Shown piece by piece: positions 18,610-26,960 of a stretch of 64,000 nt of DNA. The notes beneath the pieces are model-generated. The model was given only the letters and a program-made list of their open reading frames with translations, did no database searches and was not told where the DNA came from. Position 1 is the stretch's first letter, and every line of letters starts with the position of its first letter. A program made the position numbers and the translations under genes. This DNA comes from Gemmobacter sp964439015 (lineage in GTDB: Bacteria > Pseudomonadota > Alphaproteobacteria > Rhodobacterales > Rhodobacteraceae), in assembly GCA_964439015.1 (NCBI GenBank), contig CAYTMV010000004.1, positions 1 to 64,000 on the forward strand, in the 5' to 3' direction.

Positions 18610-19374
18610 TCAGGGCTGCCGGGTAAAGACCGGCAGATCAGGCGCGGAACGATGCGGGCAAAACCTGTAGCCACCCGCGCCGAAATCGCGCAAAGCGGCA
18701 GGCTCGGTCAGATGATGGTCCAGCACAAAGCGCGCCATCGCGCCGCGGGCGCGCTTGGCCCAGAGGCTCATGACCCGCTCCTCGCCCTCTGGCCCATCGA
18801 GAAAGCGGGGCGTGATGACCCGAAGGCCAAGCGCCGCAAGGTCAACGGCGTCGAAATACTCGACCGAGGCGCAATTGAGGATCACGCTCGCGCCAACCGC
18901 CTGCGCATCGGCCGCCAGCGCCTCGGCGATCCGGCTACCCCAGAAGGCATAAAGATCCTTGCCGAAGGGATTGGCCAACCGTGTCCCCATCTCCAGCCGG
19001 TGCGGCTCGATCAGATCGTTTGGTGCCAACAGCCCGTAAAGCCCGGACAGGATACGCAGATGGCTCAGCGCGCGGCGCCAGCTGTCCGGCTCCATCCGCG
19101 CCGCTTCCATCCCGGCATAGGTATCGCCGGCAAAAAGATGCAGTGCCGGGGCCTGCTGTTGTGCGCCGAAGCGGGCATAGCGGTCGCAGTTCAGCGCCGC
19201 CAGCTGCGGAGATAGCGTCATCAACCGGCGGAGATCATCGGGCGACAGGCCGCGGGCCAAGGCCACCAACTGCGCCGTCTGGGCCAGAAAACGCGGTGAG
19301 CCCGCGGCAATCCCCGGGGGAAGCGGCGCCGGCGCGGCGGACAACCGCTTGGCAGGTGAGACAACAACCAGCAT
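18610..19374 (-). CDS. yaaA: Peroxide stress protein YaaA (UPF0246)
   Basis: 254 residues beginning MLVVVSPAKRL, the family hallmark, with LYGLLAPNDLIEPHRLEMGT and LNCASVEYFDAV in the body. E. coli YaaA lowers intracellular free iron during peroxide stress and binds DNA structures. The ATG shares one base with the recQ stop (TGATG), so it is translated with the helicase gene. A frame extension to 19389 exists but adds nothing family-like. Confidence 0.9.
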   Translation of the reverse strand: MLVVVSPAKRLSAAPAPLPPGIAAGSPRFLAQTAQLVALARGLSPDDLRRLMTLSPQLAALNCDRYARFGAQQQAPALHLFAGDTYAGMEAARMEPDSWRRALSHLRILSGLYGLLAPNDLIEPHRLEMGTRLANPFGKDLYAFWGSRIAEALAADAQAVGASVILNCASVEYFDAVDLAALGLRVITPRFLDGPEGEERVMSLWAKRARGAMARFVLDHHLTEPAALRDFGAGGYRFCPHRSAPDLPVFTRQP

Positions 19375-21419
19375 CACCCCTCGCTGCATATATCTATGAA
19401 GGTTTCGCCAAACCGATCCAGGCGCGCGGGCCCCAGACCGCCCACGCGATCCAGCTCGGGCAAGCTGCGCGGTCGCACCTCGGCAATGCGGCGCAAGGCG
19501 CTTTGCGACAGCGACATCGGCTTGTCGATCCCTTCCGGCCCCCGCATCAGCCGCAATTGCGCCTCGGCCAGCCGGTCGAACACCCCACCTGCCGCCCGCC
19601 CGGCCAAGCGCATCCGCTGCGGATGCAGGGCACTGGCAGCGCCATTGATCACCTCGAGAAACGCAAGCCCGTAGCTTTCCAGTTTCTTGGCCCCGACACC
19701 CGAAATCTGCGCCATCGCGTCCAGATCCGCGGGCCGACGCTCGGCCATCTCGATCAGGGTGCGGTCGGCAAAGACCACATATGCAGGGACGCCCTGCGCT
19801 TCGGCCAGCGCCCGGCGCTTGGCCTTCAGCGCCGACAGCAGCGGCGCGTCCTCCTCGGCGACCAGGGTCTTGACCTGCGGGCGAGGGGTGGCGCGCTCGA
19901 TCGTGTCACGCCGCAGCGTGATCGACGCCTCGCCGCGCAAGATCGGACGCGCCGCCTCGGTCATCCGAAGGGCGCCGTGCCGCTCGGTATCCGGGCGCAC
20001 CAGATCGTGCCCCATCATCTGCCGGAACACCGCGCCCCATGCCGGCTTGCCGAGGTCCCGCCCGACGCCGAAGGTCGGCAGATCGTCATGGCCGCGGGCG
20101 CGCACCTTTTCCGTCGCATTGCCGGTCAGAATGTCGATGAGATGGCCGGCGCCAAAGCTCTCGCCGGTGCGCAGGATCGCCGACAGCGCCTTGCGCACGG
20201 CCTCGGTCCCATCAAAGACCACCGCCGGACTGTCGCAATTATCGCAGTTGCCGCAAGGGCCTGCCTCTTCGCCAAAATAGCCCAGCAACACCTGCCGGCG
20301 GCACCCGATTGCCTCTGCCAGACCCAGCAAAGCGTTCAGCCGGGCATGATCGGCATCCTTCCGATCTGGCGGCGCCAGCCCTTCGTCGATCTGACTGCGA
20401 CGATAGCGGATGTCGTCCGGCCCATAGAGGGTCAGCGTCTCGGCCGGAGCGCCATCACGCCCGGCCCGACCGATCTCCTGGTAATATCCTTCGATAGACT
20501 TTGGCAGATCGGCATGGGCGACCCAGCGGATATCGGGCTTGTCGATCCCCATGCCAAAGGCGACCGTGGCCACGACAATCAGCCCGTCCTCCTGCTGAAA
20601 CCGCATCTCGACGCGCCGCCGCTCTTCCGGGTCCAGCCCGGCGTGATAGGCGCAGGCGGCATGCCCTGCCTCGGCCAAAGCCTGCGCCAGTGTTTCGGTC
20701 TTGGCGCGGGTGCCGCAATAGACGATGCCGGATTGCCCCCGACGGGCGGCCGCAAACTCGAGGATCTGCCGGCGCGGGCTGTCCTTCACGGCAAAGGCCA
20801 GATGGATGTTCGGCCGGTCGAAGCCGCGCAAGAAGGTCATGGGTTCCTGCCCGTCGAACAACCGGGCCACGATCTCGGCCCGGGTTTCCTCATCGGCGGT
20901 CGCGGTAAAGGCGGCCAGCGGCAGGTCGAGCGCGCGGCGCAACTCGCCGATCCGCAGGTAATCGGGGCGGAAATCATGGCCCCATTGGCTGACACAATGC
21001 GCCTCATCCACCGCGATCAGGCTGCACCCTGCCCGGCGCAACAGTTGCACCGTTGCGCCAGAGGCCAGACGCTCTGGCGCCATGTAAAGCAGCTTCAGGC
21101 GGCCCGCGTCGATGGCACGATGGACTTCCTCGGTTTCCTCCTCGGTGTTGGCCGAGGTCAGCGCCCCCGCCTCAACCCCCGCCGCCTTCAGTGCCCGCAC
21201 CTGATCGCGCATTAACGCGATCAAGGGCGAAATCACCAGCGTCAACCCTTCGCGACACAGGGCAGGCAGCTGAAAACACAGCGATTTTCCGCCACCCGTG
21301 GGCATGATCGCAAGCGTGTTTTGCCCTGCCGCGACCGCAGCCACGATCTCGGCCTGACCGGGTCGGAAGGCATCAAACCCGAAAATCCGGGAAAGCAGGG
21401 CTGCGGGATCCTCGGCCAT
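19374..21419 (-). CDS. recQ: ATP-dependent DNA helicase RecQ
   Basis: 3'-5' helicase acting in recombination and fork repair. 681 residues: Walker A MPTGGGKSLCFQLP, DEAHCVSQWGHDFRPDY (DEAH and the RecQ loop), helicase C-terminal motifs including VATVAFGMGIDKPDIRWV, a zinc-binding Cys set (CGNCDNC after the CRRQVLLGYF segment), winged helix, and an HRDC domain near residues 525-600. A further Arg-rich tail follows. Upstream YggT gene ends 4 bases after this ATG, so YggT, recQ and yaaA are transcribed together. Confidence 0.95.
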   Translation of the reverse strand: MAEDPAALLSRIFGFDAFRPGQAEIVAAVAAGQNTLAIMPTGGGKSLCFQLPALCREGLTLVISPLIALMRDQVRALKAAGVEAGALTSANTEEETEEVHRAIDAGRLKLLYMAPERLASGATVQLLRRAGCSLIAVDEAHCVSQWGHDFRPDYLRIGELRRALDLPLAAFTATADEETRAEIVARLFDGQEPMTFLRGFDRPNIHLAFAVKDSPRRQILEFAAARRGQSGIVYCGTRAKTETLAQALAEAGHAACAYHAGLDPEERRRVEMRFQQEDGLIVVATVAFGMGIDKPDIRWVAHADLPKSIEGYYQEIGRAGRDGAPAETLTLYGPDDIRYRRSQIDEGLAPPDRKDADHARLNALLGLAEAIGCRRQVLLGYFGEEAGPCGNCDNCDSPAVVFDGTEAVRKALSAILRTGESFGAGHLIDILTGNATEKVRARGHDDLPTFGVGRDLGKPAWGAVFRQMMGHDLVRPDTERHGALRMTEAARPILRGEASITLRRDTIERATPRPQVKTLVAEEDAPLLSALKAKRRALAEAQGVPAYVVFADRTLIEMAERRPADLDAMAQISGVGAKKLESYGLAFLEVINGAASALHPQRMRLAGRAAGGVFDRLAEAQLRLMRGPEGIDKPMSLSQSALRRIAEVRPRSLPELDRVGGLGPARLDRFGETFIDICSEG

Positions 21420-21423
21420 GACC

Positions 21424-21711
21424 TCAGTAGAAGGCGGCCGCGTTGTTTCTCAGGATGATTTGCAGCGCATAGATGCCGAAAAACACCACCAGCGGCGCCA
21501 GGTCCAGACCGCTCATCGGCGGCAGGACGTTGCGGATGCGGCCATAGATGGGCTCCAGCACGCGGTTCAGGCCATCCCAGATTTGCGCCACCAGCGGCTG
21601 ACGCAGGTTGAGCACCTGGAAGTTGATCAACCAGCTGAGGATCACATGCGCCATGACCACCCAGAAGGCGATATCAAGGATCAACAACAGGATTTGCAGC
21701 AGCGAATACAT
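21424..21711 (-). CDS. YggT family membrane protein
   Basis: 95 residues with two hydrophobic helices, MYSLLQILLLILDIAFWVVMA and LAPLVVFFGIYALQIIL, flanking the conserved LNRVLEPIYGRIRNVLPP loop, as in one YggT repeat. Family members are linked to osmotic shock tolerance and cell-envelope maintenance, without a defined biochemistry. It sits 4 bases upstream of recQ and is divergent from the thioesterase gene. Confidence 0.88.
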   Translation of the reverse strand: MYSLLQILLLILDIAFWVVMAHVILSWLINFQVLNLRQPLVAQIWDGLNRVLEPIYGRIRNVLPPMSGLDLAPLVVFFGIYALQIILRNNAAAFY

Positions 21712-21849
21712 TCTGTGGTTCCTTGTGCGGCGGGCCCAATCTCTGGTCCTTTGCTATCCCGTTCCGATCGGGGCTTCAATGCTTTCCGCAGCGTTTGCCT
21801 TGACGGTTCCGGCGGTTTCGCGCACCTGCGGCGGAAAAGCGGAGGCACG

Positions 21850-22389
21850 ATGTATCCCTGGTTTCGCCTGTTTGACGCGCTGCGGAAGGCGCGGCGGCAA
21901 CCTCGCCTGGGCCTGCTGGAGCCCCATGTCTCGCAGCATATCTGCTGGCCATGGGACGTGGACCCCTGGTTTGAGCTGAACAATGGTCGAACCCTGACAC
22001 TTTACGATCTGGGGCGCGTGCCGTTGGGGACGAGGACCGGCCTGCATGGGGTTCTGGCTGCCCGAGGCTGGGGCCTGACGGTCGCGGGCAATTCCACCCG
22101 TTATCGTCGACGTGTGCGCAGCTTTGACCGCTTTACCATGGTCACGCGCTGTCTCGGCTGGGATGCCCGGTTCCTGTATATCGAACAGTCCATGTGGCGC
22201 GGCAGCGAATGTTGCTCGCAGATGCTGCTGCGCGGCGCGGTCACGTCGCAACAGGGCATCGTGCCCCCAGAAAAGGCTGTCACCGCCCTGGGCTACAGCG
22301 CCATAAGCCCTCAGCTTCCCGACTGGGTTTCGGCGTGGATCGCCGCCGATGCAAAACGTCCCTGGCCACCGGCAACGCGGCCAAGCTGA
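21850..22389 (+). CDS. Acyl-CoA thioesterase-like (hotdog) protein
   Basis: 179 residues. Start ATG at 21850 preceded by GGAGG; the frame is open further upstream but has no ribosome site there. The pattern HICWPWDVDPWFELNNGRT followed by YDLGRVPLGTRTGL and RSFDRFTMVTRCLGWDARFLYIEQSM is that of 4-hydroxybenzoyl-CoA-thioesterase-like hotdog proteins of the THEM6 kind, where an Asp/Asn near the N terminus lies close to the thioester. Substrate unknown. It is followed by a HIG1-like gene on the same strand. Confidence 0.7.
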   Translation: MYPWFRLFDALRKARRQPRLGLLEPHVSQHICWPWDVDPWFELNNGRTLTLYDLGRVPLGTRTGLHGVLAARGWGLTVAGNSTRYRRRVRSFDRFTMVTRCLGWDARFLYIEQSMWRGSECCSQMLLRGAVTSQQGIVPPEKAVTALGYSAISPQLPDWVSAWIAADAKRPWPPATRPS

Positions 22390-22446
22390 TTTTTCATTCG
22401 CTTTTTCGCGACGGGCCGCTACATGGGGTCAAAAGCGGGGGACGAG

Positions 22447-22656
22447 ATGCTGGCTAAAGATCCGTTGTTCATCCTGGCGGCCGGAGCGGCGCTGGCGGTT
22501 CTGGTCATCCTGATGATCGGCATTGGCGGCTTTGCCAAAGGGGGCGAGTTCAACCGCCGCCATGCCAACCGGTTGATGCGATACCGGATCGCAGCACAAG
22601 CCGTAGCCGTGCTGCTGATCGTTGCCTTTGCCTGGATCCGCTCGGGAGGAAATTGA
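22447..22656 (+). CDS. HIG1-domain-like twin-transmembrane protein
   Basis: 69 residues with two membrane helices, LFILAAGAALAVLVILMIGIGGF and YRIAAQAVAVLLIVAFAWI, separated by AKGGEFNRRHANRLMRY. The loop and its basic Asn-Arg-Leu-Met-Arg segment match the HIG1/RCF1 type, proteins that bind cytochrome oxidase supercomplexes in mitochondria and some alphaproteobacteria. The stop overlaps the next ATG by one base (TGATG), so it is coupled to the cobalamin adenosyltransferase. Confidence 0.75.
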   Translation: MLAKDPLFILAAGAALAVLVILMIGIGGFAKGGEFNRRHANRLMRYRIAAQAVAVLLIVAFAWIRSGGN

Positions 22657-23231
22657 TGGTCGTTTTGTCGAAAATCTATACCAAGACCGGCGATGCCGGC
22701 GAAACCGCGCTGGGCAACGGCGCGCGCGTGGCCAAGCACTGCGCCCGCGTCCAGGCCTATGGCACCACGGACGAGGCAAACGCGGTCCTCGGGCTCTGCC
22801 GTTTGCACGCTACCGGCGAGATGGATGCGGCTTTGGCGCGGATTCAGAACGATCTGTTTGATCTGGGCGCAGACCTCTGCCGGCCCGATATGGCACGCGA
22901 TCACGAGGCTGGCTACGAGCCCTTGCGAATCATTGCCAAGCAGGTCGAGCGTCTGGAGCAGGAAATCGACGCCATGAATGCCCGGCTGGATATCCTGCGA
23001 AGCTTCATCCTGCCCGGCGGCACGCCGCTGGCCGCTTACATGCACCTGGCGCGCACGGTTACGCGCCGCGCCGAGCGTCTGACCGTCGAGGTCGCGGTGA
23101 TGGAAGACATCAACCCCGAAGCGGTGAAATACCTCAACCGCCTGTCAGATTGGCTGTTCGTGGCGGGGCGCATCGCCAATCTGGACGCCGGTGGGGATGT
23201 TTTGTGGGTGCCCGGCCTCACGCGTGGATGA
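22656..23231 (+). CDS. ATP:cob(I)alamin adenosyltransferase (PduO type)
   Basis: Makes adenosylcobalamin, cofactor of methylmalonyl- and ethylmalonyl-CoA mutases. 191 residues. SKIYTKTGDAGETALGNG is the N-terminal ATP-binding motif; the C-terminal RTVTRRAERL and YLNRLSDWLFVAGRIAN carry the family Arg and Asp residues. I take the ATG at 22656 with GGAGGA 5 bases upstream rather than the TTG one codon earlier. Placement beside etfBA and 3-hydroxybutyryl-CoA dehydrogenase fits short-chain acyl-CoA metabolism. Confidence 0.92.
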   Translation: MVVLSKIYTKTGDAGETALGNGARVAKHCARVQAYGTTDEANAVLGLCRLHATGEMDAALARIQNDLFDLGADLCRPDMARDHEAGYEPLRIIAKQVERLEQEIDAMNARLDILRSFILPGGTPLAAYMHLARTVTRRAERLTVEVAVMEDINPEAVKYLNRLSDWLFVAGRIANLDAGGDVLWVPGLTRG

Positions 23232-23318
23232 AACGCGGCGTTTGTCCCGACAATGCGGTCGGTTTTGCCCTTTTTTCTCGCGCCACTGCATGTAACAACA
23301 CCGCCGGAGAGCGAGAAT

Positions 23319-23331
23319 GGCCCTTCGGGCC
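23319..23331 (+). other. Small GC hairpin in the etfB leader
   Basis: GGCCC-TTC-GGGCC lies about 20 bases before the etfB ATG and just upstream of the ribosome site GAGGAG. It could stabilise the 5' end of the message; no regulatory role is shown. Confidence 0.3.
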
Positions 23332-23351
23332 GTGACTGAGGAGATGACGGT

Positions 23352-24113
23352 ATGAAGGTTCTTGTCCCCGTCAAGCGGGTGATTGACTACAACGTGAAGG
23401 TTCGCGTGAAGGCGGACGGGAGCGGTGTTGATCTTGCGAATGTGAAGATGTCGATGAACCCCTTTGACGAGATCGCGGTGGAAGAGGCGATCCGTCTGAA
23501 GGAGAAGGGGATCGCGTCTGAGATCGTGGTGGTTTCGATCGGCGTGAAGCAGGCGCAAGAGACGCTGCGCACGGCGCTGGCGATGGGCGCGGACCGGGCG
23601 ATCCTGGTCGAGGCGGCCTCGGATGTGCATACCGACATCGAGCCGCTGGCGGTGGCCAAGATCCTGGCGGCGGTTGCGCGCGACGAGCAGCCGGGCCTGA
23701 TCCTGGCCGGCAAGCAGGCGATCGACAATGACCTGAACGCCACCGGCCAGATGCTGGCGGCGCTGTTGGGCTGGGCGCAGGGCACCTTTGCCTCGGAGCT
23801 GACGGTGGAAGGCGACAGCGCCACCGTGACGCGCGAGGTGGATGGCGGTCTGCAGACCATCAAGGTGCAGCTGCCCGCGGTGATCACCGTGGACCTGCGG
23901 CTGAACGAGCCGCGCTATGCCAGCCTGCCCAACATCATGAAGGCCAAGAAGAAGCCGCTCGAGGAAAAGACCGCGGCTGACTACGGCGTGGACGTGACGC
24001 CGCGGCTGACGGTGGTCAAGACCACCGAGCCCGCGGGCCGCAAGGCCGGGGTCAAGGTTGGATCGGTCGACGAGCTGATCGCGAAACTGAAAGACGAAGC
24101 GGGGGTCCTGTGA
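23352..24113 (+). CDS. etfB: Electron transfer flavoprotein beta subunit
   Basis: 253 residues beginning MKVLVPVKRVIDYNVKVRVK, with MSMNPFDEIAVEEAIRLKEKG and the AMP-site region GKQAIDNDLNATGQMLAALLGW, all standard for EtfB. With EtfA it accepts electrons from acyl-CoA dehydrogenases (including methylsuccinyl-CoA dehydrogenase encoded at 34.4 kb) and passes them to ETF:ubiquinone oxidoreductase. Stop and the etfA start share a base (TGATG). Codons are strongly G/C-ended, as expected for an abundant protein. Confidence 0.96.
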   Translation: MKVLVPVKRVIDYNVKVRVKADGSGVDLANVKMSMNPFDEIAVEEAIRLKEKGIASEIVVVSIGVKQAQETLRTALAMGADRAILVEAASDVHTDIEPLAVAKILAAVARDEQPGLILAGKQAIDNDLNATGQMLAALLGWAQGTFASELTVEGDSATVTREVDGGLQTIKVQLPAVITVDLRLNEPRYASLPNIMKAKKKPLEEKTAADYGVDVTPRLTVVKTTEPAGRKAGVKVGSVDELIAKLKDEAGVL

Positions 24114-25024
24114 TGGCTGTTCTCCTTCTGGCGGATGTGAATGGTGGCCAGCTTGCCACCGATTCGGTTGCAAAAGCGTTGACGGGCGTGGCGGGCCTCG
24201 GCGAGGTGCACCTGCTGGTGGCGGGCCCGGCCTCGGCGGCGGCCGAGGCGGCCGGGCTGTCGGGCGTGGCCAAGGTGCTGCATGCCGACGAGGCGGGCCA
24301 CGGCCTGGCCGAGGGTCTGGCGGATCTGGTGGTCAGCCTGGCGGGCGGCTACAGCCACATCGCGGCGCCGGCCACGGCTTACGCCAAGAACGTGCTGCCG
24401 CGGGTGGCGGCGCTTCTGGACGTGATGGTGCTGTCGGATGTGACGGCGGTTATCGATTCTGAAACCTTTGAGCGGCCAATCTATGCCGGCAACGCGATTC
24501 AGACGGTGAAGTCGGGCGACAAGATCAAGGTGTTCTCGGTGCGGACGGCGGCCTTTGCGGCGGCGGCGGCCGGCGGCGCGGCCGCGGTCGAGGCGGTGGG
24601 GGCCAAGCCCTCGGCGCTGTCGTCCTGGGTCGAGGACAAGGTTGCGGCCTCGGACCGGCCGGAGCTGACGAGCGCGAAGATCGTGGTCTCGGGCGGCCGT
24701 GGCGTCGGCTCGCAGGCCGATTTCGCGCTGATCGAGGGGCTGGCCGACAAGCTGGGTGCCGCCGTTGGCGCCTCGCGCGCGGCGGTCGACAGCGGCTATG
24801 CGCCGAACGACTGGCAGGTTGGCCAGACCGGCAAGGTGGTGGCCCCGCAGCTTTACGTGGCGGTCGGCATCTCGGGCGCGATCCAGCACCTGGCGGGGAT
24901 GAAGGACTCCAAGGTCATCGTCGCCATCAACAAGGACGAAGAAGCCCCGATCTTCCAGGTCGCAGACTACGGACTGGTGGGCGATCTGTTCACGATCGTC
25001 CCGGAATTGACCGCGAAGGTCTGA
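24113..25024 (+). CDS. etfA: Electron transfer flavoprotein alpha subunit
   Basis: 303 residues. N-terminal domain with YSHIAAPATAYAKNVLPRVAALLD; C-terminal FAD domain with VVSGGRGVGS, GASRAAVDSGYAPNDWQVGQTGK and LYVAVGISGAIQHLAGMKDS, which contact FAD in this family. Works as a heterodimer with EtfB in the cytoplasm. Translationally coupled to etfB and followed by a terminator. Confidence 0.96.
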   Translation: MAVLLLADVNGGQLATDSVAKALTGVAGLGEVHLLVAGPASAAAEAAGLSGVAKVLHADEAGHGLAEGLADLVVSLAGGYSHIAAPATAYAKNVLPRVAALLDVMVLSDVTAVIDSETFERPIYAGNAIQTVKSGDKIKVFSVRTAAFAAAAAGGAAAVEAVGAKPSALSSWVEDKVAASDRPELTSAKIVVSGGRGVGSQADFALIEGLADKLGAAVGASRAAVDSGYAPNDWQVGQTGKVVAPQLYVAVGISGAIQHLAGMKDSKVIVAINKDEEAPIFQVADYGLVGDLFTIVPELTAKV

Positions 25025-25046
25025 CTGCTGCGTTCGAAGGAGAAGA

Positions 25047-25072
25047 AAAGGGGCGCCTACGGGCGCCCCTTT
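25047..25072. terminator. Bidirectional terminator between etfA and DUF6473
   Basis: AAAGGGGCGCC (25047-25057) pairs with GGCGCCCCTTT (25062-25072) around TACG. The A run on the left and T run on the right let it act on both convergent genes. Confidence 0.85.
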
Positions 25073-25076
25073 GCAT

Positions 25077-25904
25077 TCATAGGATGCGCGCAAGGGCTGT
25101 AGAAAGCTGGGCCGCGACCTCTTCATGGACCGAAGGCCCCGGAATGCCCAGCGCCGCAGGCTCTTCCAACGGGGCGAAGGCCATGCCGTCCAGCCCGCGG
25201 GCGCGGGCCTGAGGAGTGGAAATCGCCTCAACATATTCTGTCGCACGCGCGCGAACCGAAGCGATCATCTCCGAGTCGACCAGAATCGGGTCCAGCGCCA
25301 AATCCGCGCGCGTGCCCGGCTTTTGGGGCGGATGGGCGGCAAACCACAACAGCACAGTCTTGACGGGTAAAGCATCAAGCAGTGCGCTCATCCGCGCGAC
25401 CCAAGCTGCCCGCAACTCTTCGGCGACGACCTCAAACCGCTCCGGCGAGACCCGTTGCAGGGTTTGCAACATATGCCGCGTGAAGTGAAACTCGGTAAAA
25501 TCTACCTCTCGGAACAGCGAACGCAGCAAATTCGAAGCGCGCAGGAAACGATCGTTGCGCCTGGGGTGGACCGCGTAAAAGCGGTTTGACAGGTTCTGCG
25601 CACCGACGAGCTGGACGACAACGGCACGGGCATTTGCCGCAATCTCGAGTACAGTCATTTCATTGAGAAAGACGTCGAGACCCGCATTTACGGCACCCAG
25701 ATTGACCATGCGGATGCCGGTATCCTGCTCGACCAGCGCAGGATAGGGAACCGGCACGAACTTTCCATAAGTCTCGGTCCCGCCCAAGACCGCCACATAG
25801 GGTTTGTCCAACTCGCGACGCGGACCGCGGAACAGCAGTTTCGATTTGCCATAGCGGCAAGGATAGTAGTCCAGAGCGCCTTCGCCCGGATATGCATAGG
25901 CCAT
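25077..25904 (-). CDS. DUF6473 family protein
   Basis: 275 residues starting MAYAYPGEGALDYYPCRYGKSKLLFRGP (first 20 residues are the family signature). VAVLGGTETYGKFVPVPYP and VNLGAVNAGLDVFLNE suggest an SGNH-hydrolase-like or nucleotide-binding fold, but I see no clear catalytic triad. The family is frequent in Rhodobacterales and may relate to cell-surface polysaccharide, yet its function is not known to me. The ATG at 25904 follows GGTGGG; a TTG at 25925 would add 7 residues. Divergent from the hbd gene. Confidence 0.75.
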   Translation of the reverse strand: MAYAYPGEGALDYYPCRYGKSKLLFRGPRRELDKPYVAVLGGTETYGKFVPVPYPALVEQDTGIRMVNLGAVNAGLDVFLNEMTVLEIAANARAVVVQLVGAQNLSNRFYAVHPRRNDRFLRASNLLRSLFREVDFTEFHFTRHMLQTLQRVSPERFEVVAEELRAAWVARMSALLDALPVKTVLLWFAAHPPQKPGTRADLALDPILVDSEMIASVRARATEYVEAISTPQARARGLDGMAFAPLEEPAALGIPGPSVHEEVAAQLSTALARIL

Positions 25905-26023
25905 GTTACCCACCCAGAAATTCAATTCACCCGGGAATCAGTAAAACCGAATTCCCTTTCCAAGCCGCTAACAACTTATTTTTGCTAAAATTACCGGCAC
26001 ATTCATCCATCTTGCAGACGCAG

Positions 26024-26050
26024 CATCGCCGTGGCACATCTACGGCGATG
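26024..26050 (+). promoter_or_regulatory. Perfect inverted repeat upstream of hbd
   Basis: CATCGCCGT (26024-26032) and ACGGCGATG (26042-26050) are perfect complements around a 9-base spacer. The right arm ends 4 bases before the AAGGAG ribosome site of hbd. It can be a dimeric repressor site or an mRNA hairpin; the sequence alone does not say which. Confidence 0.5.
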
Positions 26051-26065
26051 GAAAAGGAGCGCGGG

Positions 26066-26941
26066 ATGGACATTCGTAAGGTCGGCGTTGTCGGGGCTGG
26101 TCAGATGGGCAACGGCATCGCGCATGTCTTCGCGCTTTCCGGCCACGACGTGCTATTGAACGATCTGAGCGCAGATGCGCTGGAGCGCGCGGTCGCCACC
26201 ATCGGCAAGAACCTCGATCGGCAGGTGGCGCGCGGAAAGATCACCGCAGATGATCGGGCGGGGGCGCTGGCGCGGATCACCACAACCAGCACCCTGTCGG
26301 ATCTGGGCGGCTGCGATCTGGTCATCGAATCTGCGACCGAGAATGAGGCGATCAAGGCCAGGATCTTTGAAGGCCTGTTGCCGCATCTGGCACCGCACAC
26401 CATACTTGCGACCAATACCTCGTCGATTTCGATCACCCGTCTGGCGGCCCGCACAGATCGGCCCGAACGGTTCATCGGACTGCACTTCATGAACCCTGTG
26501 CCGCTGATGCAGCTGGTCGAGCTGATCCGGGGCATCGCGACCGATGAACCCACCTATCAAACGATGCTGGAGGTCGTCGCCCGCCTCGGCAAGACCGCTG
26601 CAAGCGCCGAGGATTTTCCGGCATTCATCGTGAACCGCATTCTCGTGCCAATGATCAACGAGGCGGTCTATACGCTGTACGAGGGAGTCGGCTCGGTCCG
26701 TTCGATCGACACGGCAATGAAACTTGGGGCCAATCACCCGATGGGGCCGCTGGAACTTGCGGATTTCATCGGTCTGGACACCTGTCTGGCGATCATGAAC
26801 GTCCTGCATGAGGGCATGGCGGATACAAAATATCGTCCCTGTCCGCTGCTGACCAAATATGTCGAGGCGGGCTGGTTGGGTCGCAAGTCAGGCCGTGGTT
26901 TCTACGATTACACCGGTGAAACGCCCGTGCCGACGCGGTAA
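26066..26941 (+). CDS. 3-hydroxybutyryl-CoA dehydrogenase
   Basis: NAD-dependent interconversion of 3-hydroxybutyryl-CoA and acetoacetyl-CoA. 291 residues. VGVVGAGQMGNGIAHVFALSG is the NAD-binding Rossmann motif; NTSSISITRLAA, catalytic His/Glu in IGLHFMNPVPLMQLVELI, and AFIVNRILVPMINEA are standard for the short (non-fused) enzymes such as Hbd/PaaH. The ATG at 26066 has AAGGAG upstream. Together with the thiolase, ETF and cobalamin adenosyltransferase it points to C4 acyl-CoA turnover. It converges with an acyltransferase 6 bases away. Confidence 0.93.
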   Translation: MDIRKVGVVGAGQMGNGIAHVFALSGHDVLLNDLSADALERAVATIGKNLDRQVARGKITADDRAGALARITTTSTLSDLGGCDLVIESATENEAIKARIFEGLLPHLAPHTILATNTSSISITRLAARTDRPERFIGLHFMNPVPLMQLVELIRGIATDEPTYQTMLEVVARLGKTAASAEDFPAFIVNRILVPMINEAVYTLYEGVGSVRSIDTAMKLGANHPMGPLELADFIGLDTCLAIMNVLHEGMADTKYRPCPLLTKYVEAGWLGRKSGRGFYDYTGETPVPTR

Positions 26942-26960
26942 GGGGCCTTAGTCCCTTACC
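26937..26960. terminator. Hairpin spanning two convergent stop codons
   Basis: GGTAAGGG (26937-26944) pairs with CCCTTACC (26953-26960). The arms contain the hbd TAA and the last acyltransferase codons. It could end both transcripts, though T tracts are short. Confidence 0.35.
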
